Origin: an uncultured Eubacteriales bacterium
GTDB lineage: Bacteria > Bacillota > Clostridia > Oscillospirales > Acutalibacteraceae
Length of the DNA: 29,323 bases
Direction: 5' to 3'
Assembly: GCA_934486705.1 (NCBI GenBank)
Contig: CAKSQS010000031.1
Span: 1-29,323 of the forward strand
The translations under genes were made by a program, and so were the position numbers. This document shows, piece after piece, positions 8,181-15,400 of the stretch. The notes below the pieces were generated by a model that ran no database searches, was not told where the DNA came from, and saw only the letters and a list, made by a program, of their open reading frames with translations. Every line of letters starts with the position of its first letter. Position 1 is the first letter of the stretch.

Positions 8181-9230
8181 TCAAGCCGCAGTATTCTGCG
8201 ACCTTTTAACATAAAACCTGCGAGTTTCGGACAGGGTTACAAACTTATCATAGATGTTCGGGTACTGCTCTTTCAGTCTGAACAGGTTATCCTTGTCTAT
8301 GGTAGGCTTGAAGGTTGAATTGTATTCCACGGTGTAGTCGGTGTCCCCCACGGTACAGCCCGCGTTACGGTTCTTTCCCATAACATCGAGAATACAGCCC
8401 CTTATCCTTTTAAGCTCGCTGTCAATTCTGTTTTCCTCTGATTTTACTTTTTTCTTTTCCTCCTGCAATTCAAGGTATCTCTGCACATCCGCCGAGATTT
8501 TAATACCGAGTAATGATTCGGGTATCGCCGCGTGGGACATTCCAGGATGTTTTTTTATGCTTTCAAGTACCAAATCCCCGTCCTCACTGTAGGGCGGCGG
8601 CACTTTTTTCAGCACATTGTTCACCCAGAAATCTTCCTCAAACGCGATTATCAGTTCCTCGTAGTTTAAATCCCGTTCGATACTGCGAATAATAACTTCA
8701 TCCTCGGTATTCCCGTAAAGGCAGCAGAAATATACCTTGTCGATATTGGTAACGGCCATATAGTGCCGCCCCTGTATTTCATAATTCACCGGCACGCTTT
8801 CCTTGCCGTCAAGCCACCAGTTATCCTTTGCGTTGTAATTGGTGGTTTTAATTTCAAGAATAGCGGTTTTGTTTTCCGGCAGGCTTACGAAATAATCCAC
8901 GTCGGCTAACATATACGGGTGATTCGGGTGGTAAAACATTTTCTTTACCTGATAAACAGGGAAGCCGGTCTTTTTACTGAATATTTCAGCGACCAAATCC
9001 TCAAGCAAATGTCCTATTTTCTTTTGCACCCAGTTATCCTCGTTGTCGCAGGCTGTTACTATATTCAGCTTTTCGTAATAAAGGTCTCTTGCCGTAGAGT
9101 AGGGCGATACCCCTATTACAGCCGCCGCGTCGCTGCCGCCGATTCCTTTTCGCCGCCGGTCGAGCCATTCATCCCTTGTAAGGTTACTCGTGTCTGCAAG
9201 AACCGCAGGGGTATAATTTCCGTTCGGCAT
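8181..9230 (-). CDS. YqaJ-family exonuclease, lambda Exo-like
   Basis: A 349-aa YqaJ viral-recombinase-type nuclease of the PD-(D/E)XK superfamily, expected to resect dsDNA ends and expose single strands for annealing. Visible motifs are RRKGIGGSDAAAVIGVSPY (about 26-44), the GHLLEDLVAEIF helix (about 73-84, with E77), MLADVDYFV (about 107-115, with the catalytic Asp), and ILEIKTTN (about 124-131, with the E-x-K pair). The C-terminal about 110 residues contain a charged coiled-coil-like segment (LQEEKKKVKSEENRIDSELKR) typical of phage and ICE members. The start codon abuts the stop of a small basic ORF, with a modest AGGGG ribosome binding site. The full active site suggests a functional enzyme. 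Confidence 0.9.
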   Translation of the reverse strand: MPNGNYTPAVLADTSNLTRDEWLDRRRKGIGGSDAAAVIGVSPYSTARDLYYEKLNIVTACDNEDNWVQKKIGHLLEDLVAEIFSKKTGFPVYQVKKMFYHPNHPYMLADVDYFVSLPENKTAILEIKTTNYNAKDNWWLDGKESVPVNYEIQGRHYMAVTNIDKVYFCCLYGNTEDEVIIRSIERDLNYEELIIAFEEDFWVNNVLKKVPPPYSEDGDLVLESIKKHPGMSHAAIPESLLGIKISADVQRYLELQEEKKKVKSEENRIDSELKRIRGCILDVMGKNRNAGCTVGDTDYTVEYNSTFKPTIDKDNLFRLKEQYPNIYDKFVTLSETRRFYVKRSQNTAA

Positions 9231-9233
9231 ATT

Positions 9234-9395
9234 TTAAGCCCCTTTACATCGGCTACGCAGAACAGGCGCACGCCGGTAATATATTATTTTTCGGTGCTTT
9301 GCACGCTTTCGTGCCTCCTTTCGTTTCATTTGCTCTCTAATCCTTGCAGGTCTTGTGTGCCTGCGGTCAGAACGCATACGGTTTCTTTTGCTCAT
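9234..9395 (-). CDS. Small, highly basic 53-aa protein
   Basis: A 53-codon frame starting at ATG 9395 with AAAGGCGG as ribosome binding site, ending with TAA right before the YqaJ start. The sequence begins MSKRNRMRSDRRHTRPARIR and is dominated by Arg and Lys (roughly 45 percent) with a short IIYYRR patch. It looks like a nucleic-acid-binding peptide. It is the first frame after the leader attenuator and so may be the first gene of the DNA-processing operon. I recognise no family. Tight spacing to both neighbours and a usable ribosome binding site argue that it is translated. Confidence 0.5.
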   Translation of the reverse strand: MSKRNRMRSDRRHTRPARIREQMKRKEARKRAKHRKIIYYRRAPVLRSRCKGA

Positions 9396-9423
9396 TGGTT
9401 TTCCGCCTTTCAATTTATTCCAA

Positions 9424-9507
9424 TCACCTTGCGGTGTTTTGGGTAAAATAAAAAAAGCGGGAATGACCGCCGTATATATATAATACAGTCAAACGCCATT
9501 CCCGCAT
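9424..9507 (-). CDS. 27-aa leader peptide ORF containing an attenuator
   Basis: ATG 9507 is preceded by AAAAAAGGA at usable spacing and opens a 27-codon frame (begins MREWRLTVLYIYGG, ends TQNTAR, TGA at 9424). The same frame is open further upstream to an ATG near 9565, but without a ribosome binding site. Codons 1-4 form the 5' arm of an intrinsic terminator and codons 15-17 its 3' arm; the T-tract encodes Phe-Phe. A ribosome held on the first codons would prevent the hairpin and allow read-through into the downstream operon. The regulatory role is inferred from layout; translation is not proven. Confidence 0.5.
   Translation of the reverse strand: MREWRLTVLYIYGGHSRFFYFTQNTAR
9450..9505 (-). 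terminator. Leader terminator/attenuator of the DNA-processing operon
   Basis: On the minus strand the 9-bp arms GCGGGAATG and CATTCCCGC (9497-9505 and 9457-9465) pair perfectly around a 31-nt loop and are followed by seven T residues (9450-9456). This is an intrinsic terminator about 150 nt after the predicted transcription start and upstream of the first structural gene. Just before it lie T7, A6 and T6 tracts (9511-9536). The A6 can pair with either T-run, giving alternative hairpins that expose or bury the AAGGA ribosome binding site. Confidence 0.7.
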
Positions 9508-9622
9508 AGGAAAAAATCCTTTTTTACTTAAAAAAAGACAGCAATAAACCGCATAAAGCGATAATACCACTGTCATTTAATACAAACTCAACATAGGTGT
9601 GCGATGTGATATTAAAATATAT

Positions 9623-9638
9623 CCCTTGCCCGCAAGGG
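9623..9638 (-). other. Short hairpin near the 5' end of the leader RNA
   Basis: CCCTTG and CAAGGG arms enclose a four-base loop (perfect 16-nt inverted repeat), about 20 nt downstream of the predicted transcription start. It may stabilise the 5' end or form part of the leader fold; it has no T-tract of its own. Confidence 0.4.
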
Positions 9639-9664
9639 CTTGCACAAAAATCAATTACAAAAGT

Positions 9665-9693
9665 ATATTACCACAATATATTGTATTTGTCAA
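9665..9693 (-). promoter_or_regulatory. Near-consensus sigma-A promoter for the DNA-processing operon
   Basis: On the minus strand TTGACA (9688-9693) is separated by exactly 17 bp from TAATAT (9665-9670). The -35 is perfect and the -10 is close to consensus. It lies just after the end of the 156-codon frame and drives a leader of about 260 nt containing the attenuator and leader ORF. The start site would be near 9658. The 9396-9717 stretch holds no larger gene; it is this regulatory leader. Confidence 0.75.
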
Positions 9694-9717
9694 TAGTTAT
9701 AATCAACATATAGCATA

Positions 9718-10170
9718 TTATTCGTTTTTCACTTCCTCATATCCCAAAAAGCAATCTGCCGATTGCAGCAGCTCCGTAAGGTCCTTGCCGAAGCAGATTT
9801 TCTGCGTTGCCTTGAAATAAAATCTGTACTCTTTCCCGACAGATATTTTTGAGCGCCTGTCTAATATAAAATACCGTTCGTCTCCGTTCTCGGTCGCAAT
9901 TTTTATTTTCTTTTGCTTACGAATGAGAACGGAGGTTATTTCGGTACATCTGCCCTCGACAATTTCGTATTTATTCGCGGATACGGTTTTGTATAGAGAT
10001 ACTGCCCGTATAAGGTTAAATACACAAAGCAAAAGGCTTAATATAAGCATTATTATATCCTTAAAGACGACGGCGGCAACGCTTCCTGCAAGCAGTATAA
10101 ACACCGCGATAAATATAACAGTTACCAGCTTTTCCTTTAAAGGTACGGGAAAATTCTTAAAAGCCGCCAT
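9718..10170 (-). CDS. Small membrane protein of unknown function
   Basis: A 150-aa protein from ATG 10170, chosen over an in-frame TTG at 10188 because AGAGGA lies at good spacing and the ATG sits just after the preceding stop. Two adjacent hydrophobic helices (about 15-35 and 38-58) are followed by a cytoplasmic, beta-rich domain with a KYEIVEGRCTEITSVLIRK segment and an RYFILDRRSKISVGKEYRFYF repeat of strands. The soluble half resembles small SH3/OB-like barrels tethered to the membrane, but I recognise no family. It is the last gene of the regulatory block, with no clear terminator before the next promoter. Confidence 0.7.
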   Translation of the reverse strand: MAAFKNFPVPLKEKLVTVIFIAVFILLAGSVAAVVFKDIIMLILSLLLCVFNLIRAVSLYKTVSANKYEIVEGRCTEITSVLIRKQKKIKIATENGDERYFILDRRSKISVGKEYRFYFKATQKICFGKDLTELLQSADCFLGYEEVKNE

Positions 10171-10174
10171 ATTT

Positions 10175-10864
10175 TCACATCCTCTCAAACAATATCTGCC
10201 GCCGCAAATACAAATTGGAAACCGCGGTTAAAACCGTGCGGACGGATGAAAGCCCGCGAACGCTCTCCGCTATATTCTCGCTTGTTGTGAATTTATCATC
10301 ATACAAAAACTCCATAACATCGTCCTCGTTTAAAATGAAATCAATGTTTTTATCAATACATTTCACTATTTCGGCGGTAGACATAGGTGCTGAAAAGGCA
10401 AGTTTCATTATCCGTCTTTCGTTTTTATTCTTCTTATCCCGCTCAAACAGCACTTTCGCTTTTTCATACGGCAATTTGAAAATAAATACCATTCTTAAAA
10501 ACGAAATTATGCGAATAACCGGGCTTTGGTAAAGCGGAATTATGTAAAGCCCGGATATAAGATCATATAAGGCTTCTTCACTGTTTTCACCGCGTCCGCT
10601 TGCCACAAGCCCGCGTACAATAAGCCTGTTTAATGTATCGGTATAGCTGCGGCTGAACACAACGCCGGACTTTTTCTCCTGTTCGGAATAATATGTATGT
10701 AATTGTTTGTCGTCTGTAATTCTCCAATTAAGCGCCGACCATATCATCATTTCCTGAACATCCAGTCTGCACTCCTTACCCGACAGAATAACGGTGGGAT
10801 AAACATTGTTTTTCCCTTGATTTTTAAGTTTGAAAATTCCTACGGCAGTATAAAGCATTTTCAT
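10175..10864 (-). CDS. ICE-associated hypothetical protein next to the sigma factor
   Basis: A 229-aa soluble protein from ATG 10864, one base after the sigma-factor stop and behind a GAAGGG ribosome binding site; an upstream in-frame ATG overlaps the sigma gene. The middle has a helical segment (RSYTDTLNRLIVRGLVASG) that looks like a winged-helix recognition part, followed by a hydrophobic stretch (ISGLYIIPLYQSPVIRIISF). The C-terminal part is charged and helical. It could be a DNA-binding regulator or a partner of the sigma factor; the tight coupling supports a shared function. No named family is recognised. Confidence 0.65.
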   Translation of the reverse strand: MKMLYTAVGIFKLKNQGKNNVYPTVILSGKECRLDVQEMMIWSALNWRITDDKQLHTYYSEQEKKSGVVFSRSYTDTLNRLIVRGLVASGRGENSEEALYDLISGLYIIPLYQSPVIRIISFLRMVFIFKLPYEKAKVLFERDKKNKNERRIMKLAFSAPMSTAEIVKCIDKNIDFILNEDDVMEFLYDDKFTTSENIAESVRGLSSVRTVLTAVSNLYLRRQILFERM

Positions 10865-10865
10865 T

Positions 10866-11471
10866 TTATGATACCCTTCTTTCATTCTTCTCATTAAATT
10901 CTTCCATATATGAATTAAATACGGAATTTTGTTTTAATTTCTTCAATGCGCGTGAGATCCATGCGCCCACAAGATTTGTTTTTACCCCGTAAAGCCGTGC
11001 TATTTCACCGCCCGACAAGCCCTTGACCTTGAGCGACAGCGCCTCAATTCCGAGCCTTACAGTTCCCGAATATTGCGTTTTAATATTCTCTAAAAAGTCG
11101 ATTATATTTGTTTCCACCATCCTTTCGTATGGCGTGCTGTTTTGCAGTGAAAAGCTTTCCGGCTGTCTTTTAAGGCTCTCTATATATTCGGCGCGGTTTT
11201 TCCTGTTGTTTTCAACCTTTTTGCAGTATGAAATCAAACCGTTAAGAATAACTATGTAGGCAAAAGACCAAAAACTGCTGCCCCGGCTTTCATCATACAT
11301 AAGCGCCGCATTGCACAGCAGCAGACACCCCTCTTGATAGAGGTCGTCGTATTCCATGCCGAATATGTTTTTATCTATGATTATCCTTGAACAAATCACC
11401 GTTTTAATAACCGAAATATTATCCTCTACCAAGGCTATTTGTTTCTCATTCAGCGGTATTATCCTTTTCAT
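10866..11471 (-). CDS. Sigma-70 family RNA polymerase sigma factor
   Basis: A 201-aa alternative sigma factor. Region 2 is visible at about residues 40-85 (EYDDLYQEGCLLLCNAALMY, then SFWSFAYIVILNGLISYCKK), with the DLYQEG core that contacts the core polymerase clamp. Region 4 lies at about 145-180 (LSLKVKGLSGGEIARLYGV, then GAWISRALKKLKQ), a helix-turn-helix for -35 recognition. There is no region 1.1 and only a short linker, as in small SigH/ECF-like factors. A strong AGGGGAGG ribosome binding site precedes ATG 11471. Carried within the ICE, it may direct transcription of element promoters. No anti-sigma gene is recognised beside it, although the next gene could interact with it. Confidence 0.88.
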   Translation of the reverse strand: MKRIIPLNEKQIALVEDNISVIKTVICSRIIIDKNIFGMEYDDLYQEGCLLLCNAALMYDESRGSSFWSFAYIVILNGLISYCKKVENNRKNRAEYIESLKRQPESFSLQNSTPYERMVETNIIDFLENIKTQYSGTVRLGIEALSLKVKGLSGGEIARLYGVKTNLVGAWISRALKKLKQNSVFNSYMEEFNEKNERRVS

Positions 11472-11482
11472 AAAACCTCCCC

Positions 11483-11905
11483 TTATGTAACTGCACGCAT
11501 ATTTCTGTATGCTCGGTTACACTCGTAAATTATCCGGTTGCAGTAATACTCGTTAAGTTTACCTATGTGCATTACATTTGCCGGCATATCTAATTTTGCC
11601 TGCAGCCAGATATATACCTGTTCCTTTGTCATATATCCGTTTTCCCATATTCTGTCGAGCGCTTTGTGAGCTGCGATTCTTTTGTTTCTGAGCGTTTTGT
11701 TTGCCGGAGTTCCCATAGGCAAGCTGCTTTTTGTATGCGCCGCAACATAGGAATCACAAGCGGGATACCTATTGCAGACATAGAGGAATGTATCCGGCTT
11801 TGCATTTTTGCCGTAAACATAGCTTGCCGCTCGCTTTGTAACGAGAGAACCGCAATACGGACAATGAATTTTTATTCTTTTTATTTTAATCACCGCCTTT
11901 GACAT
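11483..11905 (-). CDS. DUF3268 zinc-finger protein
   Basis: A 140-aa protein with a zinc-ribbon-like unit: CPYCGS at residues 15-20 and a second knuckle, CNRYPACDSYV, at about 44-54. The pattern matches the DUF3268 family found in phages and ICEs, which resembles topoisomerase-type zinc ribbons. The C-terminal half is helical (RNKRIAAHKALDRIWENGYM, then EQVYIWLQAKL). The ATG at 11905 lacks a clear Shine-Dalgarno sequence; no better in-frame ATG exists nearby. It sits between an unknown cysteine-containing protein and the sigma factor. Nucleic-acid binding is plausible; function is unknown. Confidence 0.8.
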   Translation of the reverse strand: MSKAVIKIKRIKIHCPYCGSLVTKRAASYVYGKNAKPDTFLYVCNRYPACDSYVAAHTKSSLPMGTPANKTLRNKRIAAHKALDRIWENGYMTKEQVYIWLQAKLDMPANVMHIGKLNEYYCNRIIYECNRAYRNMRAVT

Positions 11906-11919
11906 AATTTAAAATTTGT

Positions 11920-12252
11920 TCAGTAAATAATATCTGCTCTGTTAGCTGCCGCCTGACATATGCTGCAAATTGACCTATCCGAAACATTCCATAAAAGCCA
12001 TCTGTCGTATACCGTTTCAAATGTTTCCCGGCTGATTACGGCGGCACACTCAGCTTTATCTATAACCACATCAGCCTTTTCTTCGAACAGGCTGACAGGG
12101 TAAAGCATCGGCACGCCCTCGGTATCTGCCGTCATAAGCCAGCCTGCACATTCTTTACTGCATTTGTTTTTACATTCAATAAATATAGCGTTACGCCAAC
12201 TGCCTCTTGCTAAACTTAAAAAGAGATAAAAAGCGTTTTGCTGTGTTTTCAT
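11920..12252 (-). CDS. Cysteine-containing hypothetical protein
   Basis: A 110-aa protein starting MKTQQNAFYLFLSLARGSW behind a good GAGGGG ribosome binding site. It carries two cysteine clusters, CKNKCSKEC at about 27-35 and CSICQAA at about 96-102, that could bind a metal. No transmembrane segment or named domain is seen. It is the first gene after the surface-protein terminator and so probably starts the regulatory block with the sigma factor. In 12253-12377 upstream I find no convincing promoter; the stretch is AT-rich. Confidence 0.65.
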   Translation of the reverse strand: MKTQQNAFYLFLSLARGSWRNAIFIECKNKCSKECAGWLMTADTEGVPMLYPVSLFEEKADVVIDKAECAAVISRETFETVYDRWLLWNVSDRSICSICQAAANRADIIY

Positions 12253-12377
12253 TTTGACCCCTCTATTTTCATTAGACTACATTTTTCCTTAAATCCAATA
12301 TGTAGTAGTTAAAACGACTTTTTAAAGGCAAAAACCACAATTTTAAAATTACAATCTTTCCTTACTGTCCTAACAAC

Positions 12378-12409
12378 AAAAAACGGCAGACACATCGCTG
12401 TGCCCGCCG
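12378..12409 (-). terminator. Strong intrinsic terminator after the adhesin gene
   Basis: On the minus strand an 11-bp stem (CGGCGGGCACA with TGTGTCTGCCG, two G-U wobbles) closed by a GCGA tetraloop is followed by six T residues. It lies 9 bp past the adhesin stop. It separates the surface module from the sigma-factor block. Confidence 0.85.
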
Positions 12410-12417
12410 CCGTAAAA

Positions 12418-15400
12418 TTATTCTTTACCGGATTTTTTCCTCAAAAAAATTAACGAAGCTGCCGATACAAAAAGCGCCGAAAGCCCGATTATAATAAATA
12501 CAAGCGGATTGGAAAAATCTCCAGTTTTGGGTGAAGATGGCACCTCCGGTACGGGTATCGGCTCGTTTACAAAACCCACGCCTTTTTCATTTTCCACGGT
12601 TACGGTCTCACCGTATTTCTTTATTTGAAAATAAAAATACCTGTTGTCCTTTTCATAGCCTTCCGGTGCTTTGTTTTCATAGAGAAAATATCCGCCGAAT
12701 TTAAGCTTTGATAGACTGTATACACCGTTTTCGGTTTCTTCAAGTCTGCCGATATAAATATCCTTTTCCGGGTCAAACACGCCATTGTTATCCGCGTCGG
12801 AATAAATATAAAATTCCGCGCCGTGCAGCTTTCGGGATATATCCGCCTTGCTGAGCTTTATGACCCTTACCGTTCCCGTGACGGTCTTATTCTGAATACC
12901 GAGCGACAGTACCTCGCCCTCCTCGGTTATATTTACCTCATTTAGCTTGTCCGACAACACATAGCGATCGGGGCAAGACAGCTCTTTAATTATCCATTTG
13001 CCGTAGGGAATGCCCGTAAAGCTGAATGCGCCGTTTTCGTCCGATTTCGTAACCGCCAGCGCCGTACTTTCGGTAAATACCGTTTCATCGGGTTTAAACA
13101 GACCGAACACCGCTTTTTCTATCGGGTTTAAGTCTTCGTCCGTCTTAATGCCGTCTATTCTGCCGCGGATAATACGGTTTTCAATAACCTTGCCGTCGTT
13201 TATAACTAACTGCACCGAGGATATATTCTGCCCGCCGTATGTAAATTCTACGGGATATTTTTCATCGGATAAAATGTAATGACCGTCCGTTGCCGTTTCT
13301 TTAACATATAGCTTTGCGCCCACGGGTATGTCGGCTGTGAATATTCCGTTGCCGTTTTCATCTACCGAAATCACTTCAAGCAGTCCGTCCGCGGGTATTT
13401 CACTGCCGTCTGCCGCGGTAAGCCTTTCGGCGGCAAAAAGCCCGAGTTTAACGCTTGTATATTCGCTTGTATTGCCGAGGTTAAATATTTCGTCCTTTTC
13501 AAGGGATTTCAGCAGACGGATAACCGCCTTTTGCCTTTTATTATTTACGGAAACCGCCGTGCTTGTTATCTTTACCTCCTGTCCGGCATATTTAAGCTCG
13601 GCATATACAGGCTCGTTTGTTAATATATAGCCGTTCGGCGCTTTGGTTTCCCGAATTTCATATTTACCCAAAAACAGCGGCTTTGTTGTGGCTTTTCCGT
13701 CCTCTCCCGTAATAATACTGTCCGCCTTTTCTCCCTTTGCGCAGCGCAAAGTGCCGTCCGGCGTATAAATATCCTCTGCGGCAAAAACCGAAAACTCTGC
13801 GTTTTTAAGCCACGCAGTCTCATACTTCGGTATATACAGCCCGTCCTTTTCGTGTACGGATGAAAATATTTCGCCCTCTTTTGTAACTGTCAGAGTTCCC
13901 ATTTGCGGATAGTTAAGCTTTTCAACCGTTACGGTATCCTGCGTTCCGTCCACCGTAAACTTAACAGGCTCCGAATCAAGTATATAACCCTCCGCCGTGC
14001 ATTGCTCAATAATCGCATAATCTCCATAGCTTAATTTTTCGGGCAGGCGCAATCTGCCGTTTGAGTCGGTGTAAAACACATCAATATCCATAGGCGTGGG
14101 ATAATTTATATGCTGTACCAAAAACTTACCCGTCGCAAGATTTTTAACCTTAAATCCGACCCCGGCAGCGGGAATTACCTTGCCGGTTGTTGCGTCCTTT
14201 TTTACTATATCAATAAAGGCTTTAAAGGCGGCGTTGTTTATAAGATAGCGGTACGCCTCGCCGTCCGCGTTTATGAATACATCAAACGGCTTTATAAGTT
14301 CCGTGCCTGCTGTGCCGGACACCTGTTTTACTGTATAAACTCCGTAGGGCAGCGGTTTTGTTTCGGCAAATCCGTATTTATCCGTTTTCAGCCTGTCCCG
14401 TTCCAATTCCTTTGAAGAAGCATACGAGCCTGCCGATTTTAAAAATACCTCAAATTCCGCGCCCGCCTCGGGGGTTTCTATTTTGGTAGATCCGTCGTCG
14501 CGGTGCTTTATGATGTTTATTCTGCCTTTAATGACCTGCTCAAAAACATTTATATATTCGGTGTTTCTGATAACGGTATATTTCCCCGGTCGGCAATCTA
14601 TCTTATATACCGTATCGTCAAGCAAATACCCGGTGGACGGGTGTATTTCCCGTATAGTCCAGTCGTCCGCACAGACATAATAATCCGTAACAAAGCGTCC
14701 GTTTTCATCGGTTGTATATGTGGCTGTCAACTGTCCGCCCTTATATACGCCGTACACCGCGCCTTTTAAGCTCGCGTTTCCCTGCGGCGCTCCCTCTTTA
14801 TTCAATTCACCGTCAAATTTGCAAACATCAGCCCGCCATTTTTTAAGCGTATTATTTACCGAGATATCGGTTACTTTATTCCATTCTATCAAAGCGGTTT
14901 GCGCTTCGGGGACAACATATCTTGCGGGAGTATTTATTTCTTCAAGAATATATCCGGAGCCTATAAGCACATTTTCAAAAAACGCCTCGCCGTCATTGTT
15001 CGTTACGGCATATTCGTTGACGGGTAAGCCGGAGTACGAAGTGCCTGTAAGTCTGAATGTGAAATTTTCCTTAAATCCGTCCTCGGCTGTTTTTATAACC
15101 TTTAGGCTGCCCTTTTTCAGAACATTGCTGAAGGTCACAACCGCGGTTTCACCCGTCACTACGGTTACTGCTTTGCTTTCCTGCGGTATGTATTTATCCT
15201 TTGTATCCTCGGTTACGGTATATCTGCCGGGTTTAAGTGACGAAAATATTATCTCACCGTTTTCGTTTGTCTTCGCGGTTTCATCGGTGCCGTTTCCGGT
15301 TATTCTAAAGCTCACACCTGCAATCACGCCGTCCTCTGACGCCTTTATTATCCTGCAAGCGCCCGGAACAATTTCATTGACCGCGTTTATCGTAAACTTT

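Noticed and set aside
9424..9720. A resistance gene behind the tet(M)-like leader
   Set aside because: No ribosome-protection or other resistance protein follows; the next frames are a 53-aa basic peptide and the YqaJ nuclease.
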